Positions 18,714 through 27,780 of a stretch of DNA of 64,000 nt are shown piece after piece. Position 1 is the stretch's first letter. Each line of letters opens with the position of its first letter. The translations under genes and the position numbers were made by a program. Location of the stretch: NCBI RefSeq assembly GCF_028867705.1, contig NZ_CP066171.1, forward strand, positions 868,001-932,000, written 5' to 3'. The notes below the pieces were generated by a model. The model was not told the origin of the DNA. It saw only the letters and a list, made by a program, of their open reading frames with translations, and searched no databases. Origin of the DNA: Thermoleophilum album (GTDB lineage Bacteria > Actinomycetota > Thermoleophilia > Solirubrobacterales > Thermoleophilaceae).

Positions 18714-19268
18714 ATGCGGATCGCTCTCGACATCGACTCGACCCTCCACGACTACTGGACCGTGCTGGCGCGGATCGCGCGTGCGCGCTACGGAATCGAT
18801 CTCCGCTACGAGGAGCAGCGCGACTGGCACATTCCCGCACTCGCCGGCGACGCGCTCGTGCACTGTGTCGAGGAGAGCCACTCCGACGAGAACATCCTCG
18901 CTGCCGAGCCCTATCCGGGTGCCGTCGAGACAGTCCGCGCTTGGAAGGAACGTGGTCACTGGATCCACGTCACTAGCCACCGCCGCCCGACCGCGGCCGA
19001 GGCCACCGCGCGCTGGCTCGCCCGCATCGGCCTGCCCTACGACGACCTCCACTGCTCGTTCGACAAGGTTTCGCGCTGTGTCGAGCTCGGCATCGATCTG
19101 CTTGTCGACGACAGCCCTGTGAACCTTGTGCGGGCGCATGCCGCCGGTATTCGCGTTGCGACGATCCTCCACCCTTGGAACGAGGAGGTCGTAGCCGAGC
19201 ACGGGTTCACCGCCGCACGCGACTGGGCCGAGTTGCGCGCGAAGCTCGAGCCGCTGCTCGAGCCCTAG
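18714..19268 (+). CDS. HAD-family 5'-deoxynucleotidase-like protein
   Basis: 184 aa resembling the NT5C (cytosolic 5'(3')-deoxyribonucleotidase) branch of HAD phosphatases. It has motif I RIALDIDSTLHDYW (Asp6/Asp8), motif II IHVTSHRRP, and motif IV LLVDDSPVNLV. Dephosphorylation of dNMPs is the likely activity, but substrate cannot be read from sequence. ATG 18714 places motif I at the N terminus; the frame is open 42 nt upstream. Confidence 0.75.
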   Translation: MRIALDIDSTLHDYWTVLARIARARYGIDLRYEEQRDWHIPALAGDALVHCVEESHSDENILAAEPYPGAVETVRAWKERGHWIHVTSHRRPTAAEATARWLARIGLPYDDLHCSFDKVSRCVELGIDLLVDDSPVNLVRAHAAGIRVATILHPWNEEVVAEHGFTAARDWAELRAKLEPLLEP

Positions 19269-19318
19269 TCCGCGGTGGTCCGTGTGCGCCGGCGCGCGGG
19301 CATGCGAGAATCGCCGTG

Positions 19319-20227
19319 ATGCCGCGCAGCGAAGTCGACGGCCGAGCGCCCGCGCGCCGCCGCCCGGTGGTTCCGGCAGAGAAGCTCCCGACCCGCCTGC
19401 CTGCGGCTGCGCATAGGTTTCTCCCGGGCATCGAGCCAGCGCGCGATGTCGACGATTGGGGGCGCTCGCAGCGGCTCGAGCAATTTTTCGACGACACGCT
19501 CGGCGATCTGCTCTACGACCTGTGGTTTCGCGTCGAGGCGAGCAACGTCGACCTTCTGCCCAGCGGTGGAGCCCTCCTTTTGAGCCATCGCGCGGGATCG
19601 CTCGCGCCACACGCGGCGATGCTGTCGCGCATCGTGCGGGAACGGTTCGGCCCGTCGCGGCGTTTGTACGTGCTGCACGAGCCCGATCTGCGCGCGGTTC
19701 CCGCGCTCGGCGCGATCCTTTCGCGCTTCGGCTGCGTTCCTGCCCAGCGCGCCAACGTCGAGCGCCTGCTTGTCGACGAGGGCGCGTTCGTCCTCGCCTT
19801 CCCGGAACCGGTGGCGGCAGCCCACAAGCCGCTCGCGCGGCGCTACCGCCTGGCCCGCTTCACCGAGGTCGACGCGCTCGCCACCGCTCGTGCCGCAGGA
19901 GTTCCGGTGCTCGGCGCGGCTGTGCTCGGGGTTGAGGAGGCGAACCCGACGATCCTCGCACGGCCACGCCTTCCCGCGCCGCTGCGATCGGTGCGGCGCC
20001 GTGTCGGGCGACTCTCCCGCCGCTTTCCCGCCGCTGTGCGTGCGCTCGGGCGTCTGCCCCTCGTGCAGATGGCCTTTCTACCCGCCAAGATGCGCGTCGA
20101 GTTCGTCGCTGTTCCCGACCCGGGTGTCGCGCTCGCGACGCGTGACTACGCCGAGCTGGTGCGCGCCGCGATCGAGCAGCGCCTTGCCGACATGCTGGCA
20201 CGAAGACATTCGGTTTGGACGGGATAG
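19319..20227 (+). CDS. PlsC-like lysophospholipid acyltransferase homologue, probably degenerate
   Basis: 302 aa resembling the 1-acylglycerol-phosphate acyltransferase family. The equivalent of the HX4D catalytic box reads LLSHRAGSLAPHAAML (His90, but His where the Asp is expected), and the FPEG substrate box reads FPEP; RYRLARF and GAAVLGVEEANP match the family. It may be non-catalytic or use altered chemistry. It is followed 47 nt later by an SDR gene. GTG 19316 is an alternative start. Confidence 0.65.
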   Translation: MPRSEVDGRAPARRRPVVPAEKLPTRLPAAAHRFLPGIEPARDVDDWGRSQRLEQFFDDTLGDLLYDLWFRVEASNVDLLPSGGALLLSHRAGSLAPHAAMLSRIVRERFGPSRRLYVLHEPDLRAVPALGAILSRFGCVPAQRANVERLLVDEGAFVLAFPEPVAAAHKPLARRYRLARFTEVDALATARAAGVPVLGAAVLGVEEANPTILARPRLPAPLRSVRRRVGRLSRRFPAAVRALGRLPLVQMAFLPAKMRVEFVAVPDPGVALATRDYAELVRAAIEQRLADMLARRHSVWTG

Positions 20228-20274
20228 CCCGCGAGCGATCGGTCAAACTCGAAGGGGTCTAGGAGGTCCAGGTC

Positions 20275-21513
20275 GTGAGCTCGCGGCGCGTACTCGTCAC
20301 CGGTTTGTCCAGCTACTGGGGTGGGCGCCTGGCGCAGGCGCTGGAGCGCCACCCCGCGATCGAGGCGATCGTCGGCGTCGATGTCGAGGAGCCGCACGTC
20401 GAGCTCGAGCGCACCGAGTTCGTTCAGGTGGGAGCCGACCACGCGCTGCTGCGGCGGATCGTCGAAGCGGCGCGCATCGACACCGTCGTCGACACGCGGT
20501 TGATCGTCGACTCGTGGGGTGTGAGCGCCGGCGAGCTCCACGACCAGAACGTCGCCGGGACAATGAACATCCTCGCCGCCTGTTCGGGCCCCGGGTCGCC
20601 CGTGCGCAGGCTCGTGTTCAAGTCGTCGGCGCACTACTACGGATGCCACCAGGACGATCCCGCCTTCTTCGACGAAGGAATGCCGCGCACCCATCCGCCC
20701 GAGACCACCCTCGAGCGCGAGATCCTCGAGGCCGAGGCGTCGGTCGCCGATTTCGCCGAGCAACGTCCCGACGTACGGGTGGCGCTCTTGCGCTGCACGA
20801 TGGTTCTCGGTCCCGACATCGACACCTCGCACGCGCGGCTGTTTTCGCTGCCTGTGGTGCCGATGATCCTGGGTTTCGACCCGCGCTACCAGTTCGTGCA
20901 CCAAGACGACGTTGTGCGGGCGCTCGAGCACGCGACGGTCAACGATCTCCATGGCATCTACAACGTCGCCGCCGACGGTGTCCTTGTGCTCAGCGAGGTC
21001 GCGGGTCTGTTGGGCAAGCTGCCCGTCCCGATCCTGCCGCCGTGGGGCACGTCCCTTGCGACGACGCTGCTGCGCCGCCTCGGTGTGCCCGTGACGCCGG
21101 AGATGCTGCGCCTGTTGCGTTTCGGGCGCGGCCTCGACAACCGACGGCTCAAAGCGACTGGCTTCCACTACCGCTACACGTCGCGCGAGACCGTGCTGAA
21201 GTTCGCCGAGCACCTCCGCCTGCACCCGATCGTCCGCGCGATGCAGGAGCCTTACCGCTACGAGCGGGCGGTCGAGGAGTTCTTGCGCTGGAGCCCCTAC
21301 GTCAAGCGCCCGCACGGTCCCGAGGAACAGCTGCGCGCGCGGATCGCCGCGCTCGAGACGACCGTGGGCGAGCTCGAGCGCCGGTTGCGGGCCGGTGCCT
21401 CGCCGGCGGGCGGGGCGCGCCGCAGGCGCAGAAGGGAGGCCGACCCAGAAGGGGCCGACGACAAGGCGCCTGTAGGAAAGGCGTCGGTCGCTGTCGAAGA
21501 CGGCGAGCGGTGA
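20275..21513 (+). CDS. NAD(P)-dependent SDR / epimerase-family protein
   Basis: 412 aa extended short-chain dehydrogenase/reductase. The Rossmann glycine motif is VTGLSSYWGGRLAQAL at the N terminus; later NVAGTMNILAAC and a YYG box suit the NAD-dependent epimerase family. The last ~70 residues form a short coiled coil (LRARIAALETTVGELERRL) and a basic tail. GTG 20275 has an AGGAGG about 8 nt upstream. Paired with the upstream acyltransferase; a membrane-lipid or surface role is inference. Confidence 0.8.
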   Translation: MSSRRVLVTGLSSYWGGRLAQALERHPAIEAIVGVDVEEPHVELERTEFVQVGADHALLRRIVEAARIDTVVDTRLIVDSWGVSAGELHDQNVAGTMNILAACSGPGSPVRRLVFKSSAHYYGCHQDDPAFFDEGMPRTHPPETTLEREILEAEASVADFAEQRPDVRVALLRCTMVLGPDIDTSHARLFSLPVVPMILGFDPRYQFVHQDDVVRALEHATVNDLHGIYNVAADGVLVLSEVAGLLGKLPVPILPPWGTSLATTLLRRLGVPVTPEMLRLLRFGRGLDNRRLKATGFHYRYTSRETVLKFAEHLRLHPIVRAMQEPYRYERAVEEFLRWSPYVKRPHGPEEQLRARIAALETTVGELERRLRAGASPAGGARRRRRREADPEGADDKAPVGKASVAVEDGER

Positions 21514-22646
21514 CGAGCGGCGGAAAGCGCGGGTACGGCAGTATTTCGGAGGAGGATCACCCGCGCCGTTCCGACCGAGGCGGCCTGCGCCGCCCGGGCG
21601 GTGGCGTGCCGAGCCGTGCGCTCGGACGAGCCGTGCTGGCGGCAGCCGTCGGCACTCTCTTGCTCCTCGTCGGGATCGCCTACGCCTACGACCGCCACAG
21701 TCGCGACACGATTGCCACAGGTGTGCGTGTGGCCGGGGTGGACCTGGGTGGGCTCGACCGGTCCGACGCGGCAGTGCGGCTGCGCGCCCGCACGGCCACT
21801 GTCCGCCCGCGGATCGTCTTGACCCTGGGAGCGCAGCGCATCGTCGTCGACGCGCGCCGCGACCTGCGCTGGCGCCCGGACGTCGGGGCGATGGTGAGCG
21901 ACGCGCTCGCGCGCAGCCGAAGCGGTGGTGTCGCGGGGCGCTTGTGGCGCGCGGTGCGCGGGGCGCGCGTTGACGCCGACCTTCCGCTGCGCGCCGCGTG
22001 GTCACAAAGCGCTGTCGACCGGACGGTGCGACGCGTAGCCGAGCGTTTCGATGTCGCTCCGCGCGATGCCGAGCTCGTCTTTCCGTCGCTCGCTCGCATC
22101 CCGCACCGCGACGGCCGCACGGTCCGACGGCGGGAGCTTGTGCGCGCGATCGACGACGCCCTCGCCCGCGGCCGTGTCGTCGCGCGGATCGCGGTGCCGG
22201 TGCGCGTGCGCAAGGCGCGCACGACGCTCACCGACCTGCCGAACCGCTGGCCACTTTTGATCGTCGTCGACCGATCGGCGTTCACCCTGCGCCTCTACGA
22301 CCACCTTCGACTCGTGCGCAGTTACCCGGTCGCGATCGGCGCGGTCGGCTACGACACTCCGACCGGCCTGTACCGCATCCAGAGCAAGGCGGTGAACCCC
22401 GCCTGGCACGTTCCCCGGCGCCCCTGGGCTGGCGACCTTGCCGGCAAGGTGATTCCGCCCGGTCCCGACAACCCGATCAAGGCGCGCTGGCTCGGTTTCT
22501 ACGACGGAGCCGGCATCCACGGCACCGACGCCGTCAGCTCGATCGGCAGCCGCGCATCGCACGGCTGCGTGCGCATGCGCATCCCCGACGTGATCGATCT
22601 CTACGACCGGGTTCCGGTGGGAACCCCGATCTACATCGGTGGCTGA
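21510..22646 (+). CDS. L,D-transpeptidase (YkuD family)
   Basis: Cell-wall enzyme forming 3-3 peptidoglycan crosslinks or anchoring proteins. It has 378 aa: cytoplasmic basic tail, TM anchor (about 40-60), an N-terminal peptidoglycan-binding-like domain (about 68-235), and the catalytic YkuD domain (about 248-378) with IHGTDAVSSIG and SHGCVRM (His337, His351, Cys353). GTG 21510 overlaps the SDR stop (GTGA). The extracellular side is expected for the catalytic domain. Confidence 0.92.
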   Translation: MTSGGKRGYGSISEEDHPRRSDRGGLRRPGGGVPSRALGRAVLAAAVGTLLLLVGIAYAYDRHSRDTIATGVRVAGVDLGGLDRSDAAVRLRARTATVRPRIVLTLGAQRIVVDARRDLRWRPDVGAMVSDALARSRSGGVAGRLWRAVRGARVDADLPLRAAWSQSAVDRTVRRVAERFDVAPRDAELVFPSLARIPHRDGRTVRRRELVRAIDDALARGRVVARIAVPVRVRKARTTLTDLPNRWPLLIVVDRSAFTLRLYDHLRLVRSYPVAIGAVGYDTPTGLYRIQSKAVNPAWHVPRRPWAGDLAGKVIPPGPDNPIKARWLGFYDGAGIHGTDAVSSIGSRASHGCVRMRIPDVIDLYDRVPVGTPIYIGG

Positions 22647-23538
22647 GCGGCTCGACGAGCGCTGGACCGCGTTGCTGGCGCGCTTCGACCGCGACCTCGC
22701 CGCCGCCGGCGTCAGCGGCCGCACGCGCCGCGAGTACCTGCGCGACGTCGGCGAGCTGGCGGCGTGGGCAGCACGGAGAGGGCTCGCGGCGTACGACCTC
22801 GACCACCGCAAGCTGCGCGCGTTCGCCGGCCACCTCGCCGAACGGCGGCTCGCGCGCAGCTCGCTAGCGCGCAAGCTGTCGGCGGTCCGCAGCTTCTACG
22901 CCACGCTCGTCCGCCGCGACGAGCTGCGCGCGAATCCCGCCGAGCTTGTGCCCGCACCGAAACGACGTCCCTCGCTCCCGCGTGCGCTCCCGCGCGGACA
23001 GGTCGAACGCCTCCTCGATGCCGCACCGGCCGGCGGGCCGCTGGCGTTGCGCGACCGCGCGCTGTTCGAGCTGGCTTACGGCGCCGGCCTGCGCGTGGGG
23101 GAGCTTGTGGCCCTCGACGTCGACGCGATCGACTTCGACCGCGAGCAGCTGCGCGTAGAGGGCAAGGGGGGGCGCACCCGGATCGTGCCGGTAGGCGAGG
23201 TAGCGCAGCGTGCGCTGCGCTCCTGGCTCGACCGGGGCCGTCCGCAGCTTGTGGCCGATCGACGCGAACGGGCTTTGTTCGTCTCGCAGCGCGGCAAGCG
23301 GCTCTCGCCCAGCGACGTTCGTCGCCGGCTGGCGCAAGCGGCGCGCCGCGTTGGGATCGCCGTGACACCACACGCGCTTCGCCACTCCTACGCCACTCAT
23401 CTCCTCGAGGGCGGTGCCGATCTCCGGGTCGTGCAGGAACTTCTCGGCCACGCCTCGATCCGTACCACTCAGATCTACACTCGGTTAGAGTCGGCACGCT
23501 TGCGTGACGCGTACCGGCGCGCTCACCCCCGGGCCTGA
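22639..23538 (+). CDS. xerC: Tyrosine recombinase XerC/XerD
   Basis: Site-specific recombinase for chromosome dimer resolution. It has 299 aa: N-terminal SAM-like core-binding domain (5-95) and a catalytic domain with Arg152 (GAGLRVGELVALD), Lys176 (EGKGGRTRIVP), His245/Arg248 (HALRHSYATHL), His271 (LLGHASIRTT) and nucleophile Tyr280 (IYTRL). GTG 22639 overlaps the transpeptidase gene by 8 bp. XerC versus XerD cannot be settled from sequence alone; the position beside a WhiG/FliA-type sigma gene resembles actinobacterial gene order. Confidence 0.9.
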   Translation: MAERLDERWTALLARFDRDLAAAGVSGRTRREYLRDVGELAAWAARRGLAAYDLDHRKLRAFAGHLAERRLARSSLARKLSAVRSFYATLVRRDELRANPAELVPAPKRRPSLPRALPRGQVERLLDAAPAGGPLALRDRALFELAYGAGLRVGELVALDVDAIDFDREQLRVEGKGGRTRIVPVGEVAQRALRSWLDRGRPQLVADRRERALFVSQRGKRLSPSDVRRRLAQAARRVGIAVTPHALRHSYATHLLEGGADLRVVQELLGHASIRTTQIYTRLESARLRDAYRRAHPRA

Positions 23539-23566
23539 CCCTTCTTCTCGGACACCGAGACACACG

Positions 23567-24358
23567 TTGGAGACAAACCTCAAGGAGATCGAGCTTCGCG
23601 AGCTCTGGCGCCGCTACAAGGAGCACGGCGACGAGCAGGCGCGCGAGCGTTTGGTCCTCGCCTATGCGCCGCTCGTCAAGTACGTGGCTGGCCGCATGGC
23701 CAGCGGACTACCCGCGCACGTCGAAGAAGCCGACCTGATCAGCTACGGGCTTCTCGGTCTCATCGCGGCGATCGAGCGCTACGAGCCCGAGCGCGAGATC
23801 AAGTTCGAAACCTTCGCGATCACCCGCATCAAGGGCTCGATCATCGACGAGCTGCGGTCGCTCGACTGGGTTCCGCGCTCGGTGCGGGCCCGTGCTCGCG
23901 AGATCGAACGGGTCAACGCCAAGCTCGAGAACCAGCTTCAGCGACCGCCGACCGACCAAGAAATGGCGGACGCGCTCGGCATTAGCGTCGAAGAGTTCCA
24001 GGAGTCGCTGCTGCAGATCTCGAACTCGTCGATCGTCGCTCTCGACGAGCTGTGGACGGTGTCGGACTCCTCGGGCGACCAGGTCTCCCTGCTCGACACG
24101 CTCCAGGACCCGAGCGCGGTCGACCCAGCGCAGGAGATGGACACCGCCGAGATGAGGGACCGTCTGGCCGAAGCCATCTCCCGCCTACCCGAGCGCGAGA
24201 AGCTGGTGATCGCGCTCTACTACTACTACGAGAACCTGACGCTGCGCGAGATCGGCGAGGTCCTCGGGGTCACCGAGTCGCGCGTCTCGCAGCTCCACAC
24301 CAAGGCGGTGCTGCGCCTCAAGTCTCGCTTGCAGGGCGAGAGCGAGCACGACGACTGA
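23567..24358 (+). CDS. FliA/WhiG-family RNA polymerase sigma factor
   Basis: Sigma-28-type alternative sigma factor. About 263 aa from TTG 23567 (METNLKEIELRELW): region 2 with DLISYGLLGLIAAIERYEPE and FETFAITRIKGSIIDELR, region 3 (about 105-170), region 4 with EKLVIALYYYYENLTLREIGEVLGVTESRVSQLH split over its helix-turn-helix. GTG 23504 is an alternative start but would overlap xerC by 35 bp. The regulon is unknown; no flagellar or sporulation genes are visible here. It ends just before a strong hairpin. Confidence 0.88.
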   Translation: METNLKEIELRELWRRYKEHGDEQARERLVLAYAPLVKYVAGRMASGLPAHVEEADLISYGLLGLIAAIERYEPEREIKFETFAITRIKGSIIDELRSLDWVPRSVRARAREIERVNAKLENQLQRPPTDQEMADALGISVEEFQESLLQISNSSIVALDELWTVSDSSGDQVSLLDTLQDPSAVDPAQEMDTAEMRDRLAEAISRLPEREKLVIALYYYYENLTLREIGEVLGVTESRVSQLHTKAVLRLKSRLQGESEHDD

Positions 24359-24377
24359 CCGCTACCGGCTCCGCTAC

Positions 24378-24406
24378 CGGGCGGCGCGCCGCTGTCGCGC
24401 CGCCCG
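24378..24406 (+). terminator. Strong GC hairpin after the sigma factor gene
   Basis: A perfect 11-bp inverted repeat, CGGGCGGCGCG / CGCGCCGCCCG, with a 7-nt loop starts 20 nt after the stop. No clear U-tract follows, as is usual for terminators in very GC-rich actinobacteria. Confidence 0.6.
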
Positions 24407-24515
24407 ATCGTCGTGTGTTCGTGCAGCGAGCGCCCGTGCTGACTAGGCTCAACTCGAGGGAGTGAGCTTGCGGTCCGCGGCCGCCGGTCGGCGGCGCGGG
24501 AAAGGAGGAGGCGTG

Positions 24516-26594
24516 GTGCTCGAGGACCCGCGGCGGATTCGCAACGTCGCGCTCGTTGGCCACCGGGGCAGCGGCAAAACGTCGCTTGCCGAAGCCTTGC
24601 TCTACGAGGCCGGTGCGACCGAGCGGCTGGGCTCGGTGGACGAGGGCACGACGGTCTGCGACTCGCAGCCCGACGAGCGGGCGCGGGGGATGTCGATCTC
24701 GGCGGCGCTCGCGCAGTTCCGCTGGCGCGGCCACAAGATCAACCTGATCGACACGCCCGGCGAACCGAGTTTCGTGGCCGATGCGCTAGCCGCGCTGCGG
24801 GTCTGCGAGACCGCGGTGTTCGTGGTGAACGCCGTGATGGGTGTCGAGGTGACGACCGAGCGGCTGTGGCACCATGCCGAGGAGCTCGGCCTCGCTCGCC
24901 TCGTCTTCGTGAACATGCTCGACCGCGAGCGCGCCGACTTCGAACGCGTGCTCGACGAGCTCAAGGAGCGTTTCGGTGCCCACGTCGTCGCCACCGAGAT
25001 CCCGATCGGTAGCGAGCACGATTTCGGCGGCGTTATCGATCTGATCGACATGCGCGCGTTCGTAGCCACCTCGCAGGAGCGGGGGGCTACGCGCGAGGAG
25101 GCGATCCCCGATCAGCTGCGCGATCGCGCCGAGAACTACCGCGAACGGCTGATGGACGAGGTCGCGGAGATCTCGGACGAGCTGATGGAGCGCTACCTGG
25201 AGGGGGAGGAGATATCCCACGACGAGATCGTCGCCGCGCTCGAACAGGGCGTCAGCGCCGGACGTATCTTCCCCGTCGCTCTCGGTGCCGCGACGCGCAA
25301 CATCGGCACGGCACGTCTGCTCGACGCGCTCGTCGAAGACCTGCCCTCGCCGGCCGAGAAGGCTCCGCCCGAGCCAGTCGCGGGGGCGCCGCTCGCCGGG
25401 CGTGACGACGTTCCGGCCACCGCCTTCGTGTTCAAGACGCTCGCCGATCCCTATGCGGGAACCCTGAACCTGCTGCGCGTCTTCGACGGCACGCTCGAGT
25501 CCGAGAGCCAGCTCCTCAACTCGCGCACAGGGCGCCGCGAGCGCGTCGGACAGCTCCTCGAGCTGCTCGGCAAGAACGCCGAGCCTGCCGACCGTGTCGG
25601 TCCCGGCGATATCGCCGCGGTGGCGAAGCTCAAGGACACCCACGTCGGCGACGTGCTCACCGCCCGCAGCGAGCCCGTCGTGATCACGATGCCGCCGCTG
25701 CCCCGCCCGGTCATGGCGTTCGCTGTCGAGCCGCACTCGCGCGCCGACGAGGACAAGGTCACGGGCGCGCTGGCACGCCTCTGCGAGGAGGACCCCACGC
25801 TCGACGTCCACCGCGACGAGCAGACCGGCGAGCTGATCGTGGCGGGGCTCACGCCGATGCACGTGGAGGTGGTGGTCGGTCGCCTCAAGGAGCGCTTCGG
25901 CGTCGAGGTCGATCTGAAACCTCCGCGCGTTCCCTATCGCGAGACGATCACGCGCACGGCACGCGCCCACGCGCGCCACAAGAAGCAGACCGGTGGCCGC
26001 GGTCAGTTCGCCGACTGCCACATCGTGATCGAGCCGCTCGGTGCCGACGGCGGTTTCGAGTTCGTCGACGAGATCCGCGGCGGTGTGATCCCGTCGCAGT
26101 TCATCCCGGCGGTCGAGAAGGGTGTCCGCGAGGCGATGCGCGCCGGCGTGGTAGCCGGCTATCCGGTGCAGGGCGTGCGCGTGCGCGTCGTCGACGGCAA
26201 GCACCATCCTGTCGACTCGTCGGAGATCGCTTTCAAGATCGCCGGCTCGATGGCCTTCAAGCAGGCGATGGCGGAGGCGGGTCCGGTGCTGCTCGAGCCG
26301 ATCATGGCGGTTTCGATCACGGTGCCCGAAGCGTGCGTCGGCGACGTGATCGGCGACCTCAACGCGCGCCGCGGTCGACCTTTGGGGATGGAGCCGCGCG
26401 CGGGCACGACCGAAATTCGTGCCGAGGTGCCGATGGCGGAGATGCTCAACTACGGCGCCGATCTGCGCTCGCTCACCGGTGGGCGGGGCGACTATGCGAT
26501 GGACCTGGCTCGCTATGAGCAGGTGCCCGCCCAGATCGCGCGTCGCATCGCCGCGGCCCAGGAGACGCAGGCGGTGCCTGCTCAAGCCCGCTAG
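24516..26594 (+). CDS. Elongation factor G-like protein (FusA2-type)
   Basis: Translation-factor GTPase paralogous to EF-G. About 692 aa with five EF-G domains: G1 GHRGSGKTS, switch I region DERARGMSIS in place of the usual ERERGITI, G3 DTPGEPSF, G4 NMLDRE in place of NKMD, and domain IV with GGRGQFADCHIVIEP. These changes fit the EF-G2/EF-G-like group rather than canonical EF-G. GTG 24516 has AAAGGAGG 7 nt upstream; GTG 24462 is an alternative, 12 nt after a -10-like TAGGCT. Function in actinobacteria is not settled. Confidence 0.87.
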   Translation: MLEDPRRIRNVALVGHRGSGKTSLAEALLYEAGATERLGSVDEGTTVCDSQPDERARGMSISAALAQFRWRGHKINLIDTPGEPSFVADALAALRVCETAVFVVNAVMGVEVTTERLWHHAEELGLARLVFVNMLDRERADFERVLDELKERFGAHVVATEIPIGSEHDFGGVIDLIDMRAFVATSQERGATREEAIPDQLRDRAENYRERLMDEVAEISDELMERYLEGEEISHDEIVAALEQGVSAGRIFPVALGAATRNIGTARLLDALVEDLPSPAEKAPPEPVAGAPLAGRDDVPATAFVFKTLADPYAGTLNLLRVFDGTLESESQLLNSRTGRRERVGQLLELLGKNAEPADRVGPGDIAAVAKLKDTHVGDVLTARSEPVVITMPPLPRPVMAFAVEPHSRADEDKVTGALARLCEEDPTLDVHRDEQTGELIVAGLTPMHVEVVVGRLKERFGVEVDLKPPRVPYRETITRTARAHARHKKQTGGRGQFADCHIVIEPLGADGGFEFVDEIRGGVIPSQFIPAVEKGVREAMRAGVVAGYPVQGVRVRVVDGKHHPVDSSEIAFKIAGSMAFKQAMAEAGPVLLEPIMAVSITVPEACVGDVIGDLNARRGRPLGMEPRAGTTEIRAEVPMAEMLNYGADLRSLTGGRGDYAMDLARYEQVPAQIARRIAAAQETQAVPAQAR

Positions 26595-26648
26595 TGCGGC
26601 CATCCCGCCGCACGCCGAGCGTCGGACGGCATCGCGCCGCGGCGCCCG

Positions 26649-26654
26649 TATCAT
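26649..26654 (+). promoter_or_regulatory. -10 element (TATCAT) of the zinc-ribbon protein gene
   Basis: TATCAT ends 9 nt before ATG 26664, with no Shine-Dalgarno between. Confidence 0.4.
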
Positions 26655-26663
26655 CAGCGCCCG

Positions 26664-27494
26664 ATGGAACGCGACCTGCGACCCGCCGACGACTACGCCC
26701 GTTGTGCGCTGTGCGGGCGCACGATCCTGAAGGGCGAGCGGGTCGAGCGCTACCTGCGCGAGCCGGTGCAGGGGGCAGCGGTCGAGACGGTCTGCGAGCT
26801 CTGTCACTCCCGTGCGCGCGCCTACGGCTGGGTTCGCGCCGACGACATCGCTGATCTGCCGTTGCCACCGGCAGGAAGGACGCGCGGCCGCCGCACCTGG
26901 TTGCGCCGGCTTTTCGCTCGCCGGCGCGGCGGCGTGAGCGGCGAGGCGGCGCACGAGCTCGGCGCGGGAGTGCCGGCGCCGGACGCGCCAGCCCCTGCGC
27001 CCGCTGCGAGCGGCGCCACGAACGGCAGCAACGCCACGGACGCCAATGGCAGTGCGGCGGCGCACCCTACGACCGGTAGTTCCGTGAGTGTCGGGCAGGG
27101 CGGTGTGACCGTGAGCCACGGGCCGCGCCAGCGCGCCCTGCGCGGCGAGGGCGAGCACCGCCACGTGCGGGCCGTTCCGGCGGCCGAACCAGCGCGGATC
27201 GAGCGCGCTCTCGAGCTGTTCGCGGCGAGCGACCACTGCCGCACGATGGCGGGCATCGCGCGGGCGCTCGGCGAGGCGCAGGTGGCTGCGGTCGCGAGCG
27301 CGAGCTCGCCGGCGCTGGTCGATGTGGTGGTCGCGTGGGAACTTTCGTGGTATCGCTTTCGCATCGACCTCGGTAGCGAGCGGGATCCCGTAGAGCTCGT
27401 TGAACGAGGCGACGAGATCAGCGAACTGCCCACCGAGCTGCGAGCGTGGAACGCCTCGCTCGACGCTGCGGGGAACGTCTTCGCCGCTGCCTAG
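26664..27494 (+). CDS. Zinc-ribbon-like protein of unknown function
   Basis: 276 aa. The N terminus has two CxxC pairs (CALCGRTIL and CELCHSRA, about residues 14-50), a plausible zinc site. A basic Arg-rich stretch and ~80 residues of Ala/Pro/Ser/Gly linker follow, then a C-terminal alpha/beta domain (about 170-270) with a conserved-looking WELSWYRFRIDL. No TM or signal peptide. Family not recognised. It may form a unit with the next two genes. Confidence 0.7.
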   Translation: MERDLRPADDYARCALCGRTILKGERVERYLREPVQGAAVETVCELCHSRARAYGWVRADDIADLPLPPAGRTRGRRTWLRRLFARRRGGVSGEAAHELGAGVPAPDAPAPAPAASGATNGSNATDANGSAAAHPTTGSSVSVGQGGVTVSHGPRQRALRGEGEHRHVRAVPAAEPARIERALELFAASDHCRTMAGIARALGEAQVAAVASASSPALVDVVVAWELSWYRFRIDLGSERDPVELVERGDEISELPTELRAWNASLDAAGNVFAAA

Positions 27495-27570
27495 GTCGAG
27501 CGGATCGCGAGGCGACCGCATTCCGTCCCCACTCGAGAACCCAGCCAGCGATCAGGAGCGCAAGCGAACG

Positions 27571-27780
27571 ATGCCGATCTACTGCGTCGTGCCTCGTCAA
27601 CTCGCCGACCAGCTGTACGACAGGCTGGTCGAGTACTACCGCGACGACCCCAACGTCGAGGTGATCGTCGATCGCCGCCGTGGCGGCGAGCCGGGCCCCA
27701 AGCCGTCCGACCGGGGTCGGCGGCGGCGGCGCGTACCGGGCACGTTCCCGCCGATCGACGTTCCCGGCGCCCGCTCGTGA
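27571..27780 (+). CDS. Small basic protein of unknown function (69 aa)
   Basis: Begins MPIYCVVPRQLADQLYDRLV, then an Arg-rich C-terminal half. A compact alpha/beta N-terminal half is plausible; function not recognised. CAGGAGCG about 9 nt upstream can serve as ribosome-binding site. The stop overlaps the GTG of the RNase HI-type gene (GTGA), so it is probably translated together with it. Confidence 0.65.
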   Translation: MPIYCVVPRQLADQLYDRLVEYYRDDPNVEVIVDRRRGGEPGPKPSDRGRRRRRVPGTFPPIDVPGARS

